From: Vicinamibacteria bacterium
Lineage (GTDB): Bacteria > Acidobacteriota > Vicinamibacteria > Vicinamibacterales > UBA2999
DNA length: 46,022 bases
Assembly: GCA_025938035.1 (NCBI GenBank)
Contig: JAICQE010000011.1
Location: forward strand, 1 to 46,022
Direction of reading: 5' to 3'
The notes beneath the pieces are model-generated. The model worked only from the letters and a program-made list of their open reading frames with translations. It searched no databases and had not been told where the DNA came from. The position numbers were made by a program, and so were the translations under genes. Positions within the stretch are counted from its first letter, which is position 1. Every line of letters starts with the position of its first letter. Shown here one piece after another: positions 17,886 through 25,683 of the stretch.

Positions 17886-18874
17886 GGCGGCGCACAGGGG
17901 CCGGGGCCCGGCACAGCGAAGTTCGTCGTCACCGGCTCCCCTTTTATTTCCTGATACGCGACATTGATGTTGAGGAGCGCGCGACACTTCGGTGTATTGC
18001 CGTACTCGAGACCCGGGAGGCGCTCTTCCTTCATGAACACCGCGAGCTTCTTGTTCTTCTCGAGCTCGGCCAGCGCCTGTTCCGGCGTCTCGCCTCGCTT
18101 CAACGACCGCTGAGCGACCGTCAGCAGCTCGCGATTGAATTCCGTGTAGGCGCGGAATCCGGCCCAGGTGTTCACGTTGCCGTGACCCTCGATGACCAGG
18201 TCAACGTCCTTGATCCCTTTCAAGGCCTTCTCCAGCGTGTCGGGCAGCGCGATCACGCTGCCCTTCGTCTGCGGGTCGATCAGCGGCGCCATGTTCCACG
18301 CCATGAGGTCGCCGATGCACATCGCTCGCAGCGCGGGAAAGACGACAAACGCGTCGCCGTCGGTATGCCCGGCGCCGAACCAGTAGAGCTCGATCCGGTC
18401 GCGTCCGCTTCCGAGTCTCGCGACGTTGGTGAAGGTGGTGTCGGGCATCCAGGCCCGATTCGCTTTCGGGTTGGCAGTCACCCACTTTTTCGTGTTCTCG
18501 TGCGTCACGACCTGCACGTTGGGCCGCGCAGCCTTGAAGTAGTCGTTGCTCCCGTTGTGATCCGGGTGGACGTGCGTGTTGATCAGCGTGGTGACCGGCT
18601 TGTCGGTGACGGTCCGCACCTGCTTCATGATTGCGTCGCCGTTGTTCGCCAGCTTCGTGTCGACGAGGACGACGCCGTCGGCGGCGATGAACACCGTCGT
18701 GTTGCTGCCGGCGCCGGGAATCTTGTACAGGTTGTCCTTGATCTTCTCGATCGTGCCGGTCGGCGGAATGGGGTTTCCGCCGCCGCGGCCGCCGCCGCCA
18801 CCGCGCTGCGCGGCCACACCGGCCACGGACAGACCCACCACCACGATCGCCGTCAGAACTGCCGAACGCTTCAT
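17870..18874 (-). CDS. Exported MBL-fold metallo-hydrolase
   Basis: Metallo-beta-lactamase fold hydrolase of 334 residues, exported. ATG 18874 (MKRSAVLTAIVVVGLSVAG) follows GGGAGGG and gives a signal peptide ending near VAAQ, then a Gly/Arg-rich linker. Zinc ligands: HVHPDH (His101, His103, Asp105, His106), GHTDGD and EGHGN. Length and motifs fit class B3-like or quinoprotein-relay-like MBL proteins; the substrate is not evident and resistance to beta-lactams should not be assumed. It is the first gene of the six-gene run (MBL, S9A, DUF1592, DUF1552, ankyrin, S41). A family A repeat lies directly upstream of its leader. Confidence 0.92.
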   Translation of the reverse strand: MKRSAVLTAIVVVGLSVAGVAAQRGGGGGRGGGNPIPPTGTIEKIKDNLYKIPGAGSNTTVFIAADGVVLVDTKLANNGDAIMKQVRTVTDKPVTTLINTHVHPDHNGSNDYFKAARPNVQVVTHENTKKWVTANPKANRAWMPDTTFTNVARLGSGRDRIELYWFGAGHTDGDAFVVFPALRAMCIGDLMAWNMAPLIDPQTKGSVIALPDTLEKALKGIKDVDLVIEGHGNVNTWAGFRAYTEFNRELLTVAQRSLKRGETPEQALAELEKNKKLAVFMKEERLPGLEYGNTPKCRALLNINVAYQEIKGEPVTTNFAVPGPGPCAPPASQK

Positions 18875-18892
18875 CAACCCTCCCGGTGTATC

Positions 18893-18950
18893 GATCGTGG
18901 AGCGCGCCTTGTCAGGCGCGCTTCGCGGACCTAACAAGGTCCGCGCCACG
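18893..18950. repeat. Family A repeat, copy A4, intergenic
   Basis: Outer stem CGTGG/CCACG, hairpin 1 GCGCGCC-ttgtca-GGCGCGC, hairpin 2 GCGGACC-taacaa-GGTCCGC. The two hairpin stems differ from A6 and A5 on both arms, so the fold is kept while the sequence changes. It lies between the kinase stop (19011) and the MBL start (18874). Confidence 0.85.
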
Positions 18951-19010
18951 AAACACTTCGCGTTACGGCTGGATGATAGCAGGGCGCCCGGCCATTCAGC
19001 GACGTCTCGA

Positions 19011-20837
19011 CTACCGGCCGGCCGGACTCGGCGTGGGCGGTTCCACGAGCGCTCCAGACGAGGGACGCGAGCGCGACTGCATCGCCCGCTGCCAGCGACT
19101 CAGATGACGACTTGCCGGAGCGGACTGCGGCACCTGCAGCAGCTCGCCGCCCGCCTGTCGTGATTTCAGATACAAGAGAACCGTCATCGTGGCCGTGAGC
19201 GGCGCGACAAACACATCGAGCAGCTGATACATCGCCGAAGACCACGAGCCGTCGATCGCGAAACCCAGCTCCCGCGGCTGCCAGTTCTCATCCAGCCTGA
19301 ACACGAAGTTCATGTCAACCGCGGACAACCACACCACCAGCGGCAAGGCAAAATGCAAAGCCGTAATGATGACCACGGTGCTCCACGCCCGCCCGGCCAG
19401 ACGCCGCGCGCGGCGGAGAGCCTCGCGCGCGCCGCAGTCTTCCATGACCACGACCGGCGCGTACAACACGTACGCGACGGCGGCAATCACGCCCGGAACA
19501 ATCAGCAGAAGCGACCACGCCGCGGTGATGGCCACAACCATTGCCGTCGCCAATGCGAGCGGCTTCCAGCGGCGTCGAACGGCAGCCCAGGCATCGCGAA
19601 GTGATGCGGGGCGCAGCGGCGCGACGAACGCCTGGAACACGATCGGCGCGACGATCGCCGGGATCGCCAGGTAGGTGCCGACGTTCAGCGCGATCATCGC
19701 GGCGATGATGCCTGCACCGGTCGCCCCGGATATGCCGCCCTGCGCGTCGATTATCGCGAGGCCAGCGAGAACGATCATCAGCGGCACATACGCGAGAAGG
19801 GACAGCCGCAGCAGGACGGGGAACCGCTCGCTGTACAGCGCCAGCGCCTGGCGCAGCAGCGTCCCACTTCCCTCAGCGGCAGCCCGGAGTGCGGATGCGA
19901 ATCCACCCGCCCGCGACGGTCGATCGGCCGGATCCTTCGCCAACGCCGACGTGATGACGCGGGCGACACCGCGGGGGACGTGACGTGCGCGCGTCCGCAG
20001 GGGAGCGGGAGCCTCCGTGAGATGCTGCCGCATCACCCACGCCGCGTCACCCGTGAACGGCGGCTCTCCGGCGAGCAACCGGTACGCGATGACCCCGAGG
20101 CTGTAAATGTCGGACCGGCCGTCGACCTCGTCGCCGCGGCATTGTTCGGGGGACATGTAGGTCGGCGTTCCCGTGACGGAACCGAATTGCGTGAGGACGT
20201 CACTTGCAATCGTCGCCGCATCGGCCTGCGCGGCCGGCACGAAAACCGTCTCGCCCTCCTCCGGGTGCACCGCTTCCGGCGGCGGCCCACTGAGTGCGGC
20301 AGACGGATCGGCGAGGTGTCCGAGCTTGACGAGGCCGAAATCCAGAACTTTGACGGTATACCCGCCCCGGCGATTCGGTTCGAGCCAGATGTTTTCGGGC
20401 TTCAGATCGCGGTGCACGATTCCCTGCCGGTGCGCCTCGTCCAGCGCGGAGGCCACCTGATCCAGGATGTCGACGGTCCAACTGACCGGCAAACGAGGCT
20501 CTTCGGCCAGGATGTCCGACAGCGTGCAGCCATCCAGATACTCCATCACCAGGTACGCCACCTGCCCGTCGTCTATCACGGCAAAGCCGAAGTCCGTGAC
20601 GTCAACGACGTTTGGGTGGCGCAGCCGCCCGGCGGCCTCCGCTTCGCGCCGGAAACGCTCGACGAACTCCGGCCGGCTGGTCAGGTGTGGCCGGATCACC
20701 TTGATGGCAACGGTCCGCGTGGTGTGGAGGTGCGTCGCGCGATAGACTGCACCCATCCCGCCCTGTCCGACGAGCGACTCGATTCGATACTTGGCGTCGA
20801 GCAGATCGCCGACGCGCACCGGGTTCTCTGCAGCCAT
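19011..20837 (-). CDS. Ser/Thr protein kinase with polytopic membrane domain
   Basis: Hanks-type kinase of 608 residues, start ATG 20837 (MAAENPVRVGDLLDAKYRIE). Kinase domain about residues 17-320: glycine loop GQGGMGAVY (25-32), Lys46, HRDLKPEN (142-149), DFG (167-169), and SPEQ in the activation segment, with an insert (about 175-215) before it. The C-terminal part, residues 335-560, has about six membrane helices and resembles the membrane domain seen in glycerophosphodiesterases (ALRRARRLAGRAW). There is no external sensor domain of the PASTA kind. It is divergent from the S9 peptidase gene, with only 30 bases between the start codons. The frame is open far beyond the start, but that part is opposite the peptidase gene. 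Confidence 0.93.
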   Translation of the reverse strand: MAAENPVRVGDLLDAKYRIESLVGQGGMGAVYRATHLHTTRTVAIKVIRPHLTSRPEFVERFRREAEAAGRLRHPNVVDVTDFGFAVIDDGQVAYLVMEYLDGCTLSDILAEEPRLPVSWTVDILDQVASALDEAHRQGIVHRDLKPENIWLEPNRRGGYTVKVLDFGLVKLGHLADPSAALSGPPPEAVHPEEGETVFVPAAQADAATIASDVLTQFGSVTGTPTYMSPEQCRGDEVDGRSDIYSLGVIAYRLLAGEPPFTGDAAWVMRQHLTEAPAPLRTRARHVPRGVARVITSALAKDPADRPSRAGGFASALRAAAEGSGTLLRQALALYSERFPVLLRLSLLAYVPLMIVLAGLAIIDAQGGISGATGAGIIAAMIALNVGTYLAIPAIVAPIVFQAFVAPLRPASLRDAWAAVRRRWKPLALATAMVVAITAAWSLLLIVPGVIAAVAYVLYAPVVVMEDCGAREALRRARRLAGRAWSTVVIITALHFALPLVVWLSAVDMNFVFRLDENWQPRELGFAIDGSWSSAMYQLLDVFVAPLTATMTVLLYLKSRQAGGELLQVPQSAPASRHLSRWQRAMQSRSRPSSGALVEPPTPSPAGR

Positions 20838-20851
20838 CGTGCGGGTCCGAA

Positions 20852-20857
20852 ATTGTA
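20852..20857 (-). promoter_or_regulatory. Possible -10 box of the kinase gene
   Basis: TACAAT on the minus strand, 14 bases before ATG 20837. No good -35 can be seen because the divergent gene starts 11 bases away. Confidence 0.3.
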
Positions 20858-20867
20858 CGAGGAATCG

Positions 20868-23039
20868 ATGACAGGCGTTAATCAACTGAAACGGGCGTCG
20901 GCACGCGCACGTCTTGCCGCGATTGCCGTTTGTTGTCTCGTCCTGCCGGCTGCGGCTCAGCAAAAGCGCTCGATGACCGAGCGCGACCTGTTCGCATTCG
21001 TCTGGGTTGCCGACCCGCAGATTTCCGCGGACGGCTCGCAGGTCGCCTTCGTGCGTGTGACGGCGAACGAGAAGACGGACGCGTACGACACCGACATCTG
21101 GGTCGTTGCCGCGGATGGCCGCGACAGCGCGCGACAGCTGACGCGTGGCACGGCGGACAGTGCCCCCCGCTGGTCGCCCGACGGCCGCCAGCTCGCGTTC
21201 GTCCGGTCCGTACAGCGCGACGGCCGTCCGCAGCCGCCCCAGCTCTTCGTGCTCGCCCTTGACGGCGGCGAGCCGCGCCAGATCACCGACATTCCACGCG
21301 GTGCGGGCAACCCGGTGTGGGCACCTGACGGACGCACGATTGCGTTTACATCGACCGCGCGTGCAGAAGACCTTGCACAGAAACAGGACCGGCCGCGTGA
21401 GAGCGATGTGCGCGTGATCACCGACCCGGTCTACCGCGCCAACGCCGTCGGCGACTGGGGATACACCGACCCGCAACGGCCGCCGCACATCTGGACGGTC
21501 GTGATTTCCGATCCGGCCGGGCCCGCGGCCACGCCGCGGCCGATTACCTCCGGAACCTTCACCGAGGCCAATGTTCAGTGGTCGCCGGACGGGAAGCAGT
21601 TGTACTTCGTCTCCAATCGCGACAAGGAGTCGTCGTACCGGCCGGAGGACGCGGACCTGTATTCGGTCCCGGCGACCGGCGGCGAGGTGGTCCGCCGCGT
21701 CAGCATCGATGGGCCGATCGGCGACTACGCGGTCTCCGCCGACGGATCGCGCGTGGCGTTCATCGGTGCGTTGACGGGTACTCCGCCCCGGTCCTACAGC
21801 CAGCCCGATCTGTTCGTTGCCGCCCTCGCATCCGAGGTCCGCCCGAAGGCGGACACTCCAGGTACGGCGAGTAATCTGACCGCCGCGTACGACTTCGACG
21901 CCGATGGCGGCCTGGCGGGCGATCAGCGTCCTCCCCGCGGCGGCTCTCCGTCTGCGCCGGTTTGGAGCCGCGACGGCTCGAGCATCCTCATCAAGGCGGG
22001 TGAGCAGGGCGCGGCGAACATGAAGCGCGTGGACGTCGCGACGGGCAAAGTGGACGCAGTCACCACCGGGAATCAGGAAGTGATGGCGTACACCGCGGAT
22101 GCGCGCGGCGAGAACGTCGCCCTCGTGCTCTCGACGCAGACCGTGGTCGGCGACCTGCATCTGCTGAACGCCGGGAGCCGTGCGACACGGCGGCTGACGT
22201 CGTTCAACGATCGGCTCTTCGGACAGCTGCAACTGAGCGAGCCGGAGGAGATCACCTACCCGAGCTTCGACGGCCGCACGATGCAGGGCTGGATCATGAA
22301 ACCGCCCGGCTTCGAGGCGTCGCGGAAGTACCCGCTCGTCCTGCAGATTCACGGCGGACCGCACGCCGCGTACGGCAACACCTTCACGCACGAGTTCCAG
22401 TGGATGGCCGCGCAGGGTTATGTCGTGCTGTTCACCAACCCGCGCGGCAGCTCGAACTATGGTCAGGACTTCGGCAACATCATCCAGTTCAAGTATCCAG
22501 GCGACGACTACAAGGATCTGATGGCCGGCGTCGATGCGCTGTTGAAGCGTGGATATATCGACGAGGCGCGCATGGGCGTGACGGGCGGCAGCGGCGGCGG
22601 CCTGCTGACGAACTGGGTCGTCACGCAGACGAACCGCTTCAAGGCCGCCGTGTCGCAGCGGGACATCTCGGACTGGACCGGATTCTGGTACACCGCCGAC
22701 TTCTGGACGCCGAACGTGTCGTGGTTCGTCAAGGCACCCTTCGAGGACCCACAGGAATATGCCGCTCGCTCGCCGATCACCTACGTCCGCAACATCCAGA
22801 CGCCGATCATGTTCATCCTCGGCGACGAGGACTGGCGCACGCCGCCGTCAGCCGGCGGCGAGCAGCTGTTCCGGGCGCTCAAATACCTGAAGCGGCCGAC
22901 GGTGATGATCCGGTTTCCGGACGAGACGCACGAGCTCTCGCGCTCCGGCAAACCCTGGCATCGCGTCGAGCGTCTCCAGCACATCGTCGGCTGGATGGAC
23001 AAATACCTGCTCGGAAAGAACGCGGGAAAGTACGAATAG
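20868..23039 (+). CDS. Exported S9 family peptidase (acylaminoacyl-peptidase type)
   Basis: Serine peptidase of 723 residues. ATG 20868 (MTGVNQLKRASARARL) follows GAGGA and leads into a signal peptide ending near AAAQQ. The first 400 residues form a WD40/TolB-like beta-propeller with repeated SPDG and SxDG motifs (RWSPDGRQLAF, QWSPDGKQLYF, VSADGSRVAF). The C-terminal alpha/beta hydrolase has LQIHGGPHAAYG, GGSGGGLLTN (Ser575), the Asp region ILGDEDWRTP (653-655) and PDETHELS (His688). A family B palindrome inserts EVRPKADTPG near residue 325 between propeller strands. It stands alone on this strand. Confidence 0.94.
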   Translation: MTGVNQLKRASARARLAAIAVCCLVLPAAAQQKRSMTERDLFAFVWVADPQISADGSQVAFVRVTANEKTDAYDTDIWVVAADGRDSARQLTRGTADSAPRWSPDGRQLAFVRSVQRDGRPQPPQLFVLALDGGEPRQITDIPRGAGNPVWAPDGRTIAFTSTARAEDLAQKQDRPRESDVRVITDPVYRANAVGDWGYTDPQRPPHIWTVVISDPAGPAATPRPITSGTFTEANVQWSPDGKQLYFVSNRDKESSYRPEDADLYSVPATGGEVVRRVSIDGPIGDYAVSADGSRVAFIGALTGTPPRSYSQPDLFVAALASEVRPKADTPGTASNLTAAYDFDADGGLAGDQRPPRGGSPSAPVWSRDGSSILIKAGEQGAANMKRVDVATGKVDAVTTGNQEVMAYTADARGENVALVLSTQTVVGDLHLLNAGSRATRRLTSFNDRLFGQLQLSEPEEITYPSFDGRTMQGWIMKPPGFEASRKYPLVLQIHGGPHAAYGNTFTHEFQWMAAQGYVVLFTNPRGSSNYGQDFGNIIQFKYPGDDYKDLMAGVDALLKRGYIDEARMGVTGGSGGGLLTNWVVTQTNRFKAAVSQRDISDWTGFWYTADFWTPNVSWFVKAPFEDPQEYAARSPITYVRNIQTPIMFILGDEDWRTPPSAGGEQLFRALKYLKRPTVMIRFPDETHELSRSGKPWHRVERLQHIVGWMDKYLLGKNAGKYE
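21834..21857 (-). repeat. Family B palindrome, copy B5, inside the S9 gene
   Basis: GGTCCGCCCGAAGGCGGAC followed by ACT, a variant with a changed loop. It reads EVRPKADTP in the gene frame, parallel to VRLKADTT in the ankyrin gene. Confidence 0.7.
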
Positions 23040-23083
23040 CCTCCAGGAGGACAGGTCATGGCGAGATCACACCGTGCGCGGCC

Positions 23084-23404
23084 GGGGTCTTTCAGCTGCC
23101 GACGCTCGTGCTGTTTCTCGCACGGCTGCGGGTGATCACGGCGCGCTTCCTGTGGACCCGCTTCCGGTACGCCGTCCTGTTGATTTTCGTTGCCGCGGCG
23201 CTGCTGACGCCCTCGCCGGACCCGTGGACGCAGACCGTGCTGGCCGTGCCGATGCTGGCGATGTACGTGATCAGCATCGCCGTGGCGTGGCTCGCGGCGC
23301 CGCGCAAGGCCGCGGGACCGGCCGTTCCGCATCTCCGCCTCGTCGCGGCCGCCGCCGTGCTCGATCAGGCATGGCGGCGCCGGAGCGCGTCCGCAGACTC
23401 TTAA
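23084..23404 (+). pseudogene. tatC: 3' fragment of tatC
   Basis: The frame beginning GVFQLPTLVLFLARLRVIT, continuing through RFRYAVLLIFVAAALLTP and VLAVPMLAMYVISIAVAWL, matches the last two to three membrane segments of TatC, the twin-arginine translocase subunit. The family's first 150 or so residues are missing. A ribosome binding site (AGGAGG, 23045-23050) and ATG 23058 precede it but open a different frame that stops after 25 codons. The frame ends at TAA 23402 inside a tRNA-like sequence. It is a remnant rather than a working gene. Confidence 0.7.
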
Positions 23405-23439
23405 TCTGCGGGTTGAAGGTTCGATTCCTTCGCGGCTCC
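23393..23439 (+). tRNA. tRNA-Lys(CTT) 3' half, incomplete
   Basis: Anticodon arm GCAGA-CTCTTAA-TCTGC with anticodon CTT at 23400-23402, a 5-base variable loop (GGGTT), a T arm GAAGG-TTCGATT-CCTTC, and an acceptor strand GCGGCTC. No matching 5' acceptor strand or normal D arm is found within the preceding 80 bases, where the tatC fragment lies. So this is a 3' half, of the kind often used as an integration site. Confidence 0.55.
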
Positions 23440-23533
23440 GCTCTCCCTCTCTCAGTTGACCAGTTTTTCTCTACACCGGGTCGCAGGAACCGAACCTCAT
23501 CAGCGGTGTCTGACTTCGATTGAGGAGGTAAAC

Positions 23534-23974
23534 ATGTCCTTTGATGCCAGGTTTTTTCGCCCGATTGGCGCGCTAGGTATCCTCGCGTCCGATCCGATGA
23601 TCGAAGCAGGCATCATGGCCGCCGGTCCCTTCTGGCAAGCGGGTGACTACTTCCGGCTGTCGATCAGTGCGGTCAGCGTGCTCGCGGCGGTTCTTCTCCT
23701 GGTCGCCGGCGTGCTCCTCTGCATGAAGCGGATTGCCGGTCGCGCGGTCGCGCGTCTGTCGGCGAGCGTGTCGATCCCCGTATGCGTTTTCAGCGCCGCT
23801 ATCGGCCTAATGGGAGGGCACGCGCTGTTATACGGGGTCGGCTATCCGATTGTTATTGTTTTGCTCCTGAATCGAGCGACACCATCCAGCGGCGTTACTA
23901 CGAACCTGGAAAATCCGGCGGTTCGCGCCGATGCGCCTCGCCCTGGAGGGCAACTGATACTCGGCGTCGCCTAA
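23534..23974 (+). CDS. Small membrane protein, function unknown
   Basis: Protein of 146 residues starting at ATG 23534 behind a strong AGGAGG (23523-23528). Three hydrophobic segments are visible, near residues 14-32, 45-65 and 80-112, with a polar tail (TPSSGVTTNLENP to GGQLILGVA). Composition is somewhat less GC rich than its neighbours, and the gene lies among remnants of other genes. I do not recognise a family. An imperfect hairpin at 23997-24028 could terminate it. Confidence 0.65.
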   Translation: MSFDARFFRPIGALGILASDPMIEAGIMAAGPFWQAGDYFRLSISAVSVLAAVLLLVAGVLLCMKRIAGRAVARLSASVSIPVCVFSAAIGLMGGHALLYGVGYPIVIVLLLNRATPSSGVTTNLENPAVRADAPRPGGQLILGVA

Positions 23975-24179
23975 ACGCTGCACCCAGACGAGATCGGTCG
24001 GCGAAGTAGATCTCTTCGTTCCGCCGACTCAGGAGAGGCGCGCGCGATCCTTACATTCATGCGTCGTTTCTGAGTGCGTCGATTTGGCTGAGCAACTGTG
24101 CGACCTGGTTCCAACTGGCGAAGGCTAGGGTCACCACTAATTAGATCAAGCACGTGAGAACGCGTCGGGCCGGCGTCAC
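23975..24179. other. Non-coding stretch, gene debris region
   Basis: No reading frame with plausible codon use on either strand. It contains an imperfect hairpin (GTCGGCGAAG, 23997-24006, against CTTCG and CCGCCGAC, 24014-24028). Confidence 0.5.
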
Positions 24180-24338
24180 TCAACGTGACCCTGCGCCGCC
24201 AGCCTTCACGAGGATGGCCGCACCGAGCATGATCGCAACGTCGGCCACATTGAAGATTCCAGTCCGCAGGGAGCCGACCCCGACGTTCATGAAGTCGATC
24301 ACCACACCATCGGTCCACGTATTGCGACCACGGCCGCC
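24180..24338 (-). pseudogene. lspA: 3' fragment of lspA (signal peptidase II)
   Basis: On the minus strand the frame ending at TGA 24180-24182 reads VVIDFMNVGVGSLRTGIFN then VADVAIMLGAAIL. This matches the C-terminal signature of signal peptidase II, where FNVAD carries the second catalytic Asp. Upstream the GNxxDR motif is degraded (GGRGRNTWTD) and the frame meets a stop at the end of the TIGR03435 gene. About 50 of some 160 residues remain. Confidence 0.7.
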
Positions 24339-24347
24339 ATCGCTTGG

Positions 24348-25163
24348 TCAGTCTGGCGTTGGGCGCTCCGCCGACTCGATCACTAACCTGTTCATCGGCG
24401 CCTGTCGCGGTTCGAGGCGCAAACCGAGTTGTTCCTGAATGGCGGTGAACAACGACCCGCCAACCGCCGGATCGGGTGCGTCAACCGGCGTGAATGTCAG
24501 ATCGAGATCAAAGGCACCGGTCAGCCCTGTCGCATCCACCACGGGTCGCCCGACTGCGGGAGCAAGTAGGCGGACAAGCTCGGTGAGCCGGACGCCAGTT
24601 CCCCTGAACCGGCCTCGCAGGCGGCTCAGGCCGCATACCGGCGAATCCGGCGTCCGCCTCGCGCCGCTAGCCTTGAATGCCGCTGCCAATGCCGCACAGT
24701 CGGCGGTCGAAGGGCGCATCTGTGGACCCAGACCTCGGTCGGCTCGAGCGACAACAAGGGCGTAAGCCGGACCGTCACGCACCTCCCGGCGCGTCACGAG
24801 CTTGAACCGCTCGATGAGCAGGTTCCGCATCATCGCCAAGAGGAGCGGCCGCTGCGCGACCTCATCGGAGATCGGCGGGCCCTTGCCGATGATGTCCCAT
24901 CTTTCCGAGTCGACCCACGACGGCAGCCGCTCACCAAACACGAGCTCATGGGGCTGCACGTCGAACACGACTCGAAGCAGGTCGGCAAGCCTCGTGTTCG
25001 TTACGAGGAACTGGCCGCTCGGTTGGACCTCCGAGTGGTCTTCGGCGTTTGTGTTACCGGAGGGGCGGATGGAGGCGACTTCAAACGTCGGGGCGCCTTG
25101 TTGGCCGGCAAGCGTGGCACTCAACAACACGACTGCGACCATGGCGCCGGTCACTCGTGCCAC
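24348..25163 (-). CDS. Exported TIGR03435/DUF3738 protein next to blaI-M56
   Basis: TIGR03435 (DUF3738) family protein, 271 residues from GTG 25163 (VARVTGAMVAVVLLSATLAG). This start follows CCTCC (GGAGG on the gene strand) and a TACAAT box 20 bases upstream; ATG 25199 or 25202 in the same frame would put the box inside the coding sequence. The signal peptide ends near LAGQQ, then FEVASIRPSGN, the LLIERFKLVTRREVRDGPAY segment, and the final SAERPTPD. DUF3738 is known as a C-terminal part of some M56 proteins; here the gene is divergent from blaI and M56, so it may act as the separate exported partner of that system. This role is inference. Confidence 0.88.
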   Translation of the reverse strand: MARVTGAMVAVVLLSATLAGQQGAPTFEVASIRPSGNTNAEDHSEVQPSGQFLVTNTRLADLLRVVFDVQPHELVFGERLPSWVDSERWDIIGKGPPISDEVAQRPLLLAMMRNLLIERFKLVTRREVRDGPAYALVVARADRGLGPQMRPSTADCAALAAAFKASGARRTPDSPVCGLSRLRGRFRGTGVRLTELVRLLAPAVGRPVVDATGLTGAFDLDLTFTPVDAPDPAVGGSLFTAIQEQLGLRLEPRQAPMNRLVIESAERPTPD

Positions 25164-25182
25164 TTTTCGCCCTCCGCGCCGG

Positions 25183-25188
25183 ATTGTA
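25183..25188 (-). promoter_or_regulatory. -10 box of the TIGR03435 gene
   Basis: TACAAT on the minus strand, followed by GGAGG (25171-25175) and GTG 25163. No clear -35 is seen. Confidence 0.4.
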
Positions 25189-25226
25189 GCGCCCTTCATC
25201 ATCTGGCGAGCTTTCAAGCCCAACTC

Positions 25227-25294
25227 TTAATTCTTTAATTGACAACGCCGCGCGTCCAGCGTTACAGTGCTTCTGGTAACTTTTAATTCTTTAA
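25227..25294. promoter_or_regulatory. Duplicated operator-like boxes around the blaI promoter
   Basis: The 12-mer TTAATTCTTTAA occurs twice, identically, at 25227-25238 (touching the -35 box) and 25283-25294 (just before the blaI start). The start-to-start distance is 56 bp. In this GC-rich sequence the AT-rich identical pair is a strong candidate for binding of the BlaI-type repressor encoded next. Confidence 0.55.
25239..25268 (+). promoter_or_regulatory. blaI promoter
   Basis: Perfect -35 TTGACA (25239-25244), 18 bases, then TACAGT (25263-25268). The start of transcription would fall near 25275, inside the inverted repeat GTTAC-N10-GTAAC (25261-25265 and 25276-25280). Confidence 0.6.
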
Positions 25295-25302
25295 GATTAC
25301 AC

Positions 25303-25674
25303 ATGGCTCGCACCAAGTCTCCCGCCCTCACCGACGCCGAAGCCCGCGTCATGGGCGTGCTCTGGGAACGTCACGCCGCCACCGTGGCGGATGTGGTCGG
25401 CGCCCTGAAGAAACGGCCGGTGACTTACAGCACCGTGCAGACGATCCTGCGGATCCTCGAGACGAAGGGCTACGTGGCCCACGACAAGGTTGCGCGCGCG
25501 TTCGTCTACCGGCCGCTTGTCGATCAGGCGCAGGCGCGCCGGCGCGCCCTGCGGCATCTCGCCCGCCGGCTTTTCGACGGCTCCCCCACCTTGCTCGTGT
25601 CGAACGTACTCGAGGACGAGACGATCGACGCGGCCGAGCTGAAGCGCCTCAAGGAACTGATCGACCACGCATAG
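25303..25674 (+). CDS. blaI: BlaI/MecI/CopY family transcriptional repressor
   Basis: Winged-helix repressor of 123 residues, start ATG 25303 (MARTKSPALTDAEARVMGVLWE). The N-terminal winged helix has VADVVGALKKRPVTYSTVQTILRILETKGYV, the typical BlaI/MecI recognition region. The C-terminal helices (RRRALRHLARRLFDGS, ELKRLKELIDH) serve dimerisation. In the known systems an M56 membrane protease (BlaR1/MecR1) inactivates the repressor; the M56 gene follows 9 bases downstream. Operator-like boxes surround the promoter, suggesting autoregulation and possibly control of the divergent TIGR03435 gene. Confidence 0.93.
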   Translation: MARTKSPALTDAEARVMGVLWERHAATVADVVGALKKRPVTYSTVQTILRILETKGYVAHDKVARAFVYRPLVDQAQARRRALRHLARRLFDGSPTLLVSNVLEDETIDAAELKRLKELIDHA

Positions 25675-25683
25675 GAGACGCCC

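Noticed and set aside
20838..22391. An upstream extension of the kinase frame by some 500 codons
   Set aside because: The extension lies opposite the S9 peptidase gene and reads as Arg-rich sequence. The kinase has a good start at 20837.
23341..23440. A complete tRNA gene
   Set aside because: The 3' half is good, but there is no 5' acceptor strand complementary to GCGGCTC and no D arm at the right distance. I kept it as a 3' fragment.
23971..24318. A 115-codon minus-strand frame over the lspA fragment
   Set aside because: The frame is the wrong one: lspA similarity lies in another frame, and this one is Arg and Cys rich with no motif.
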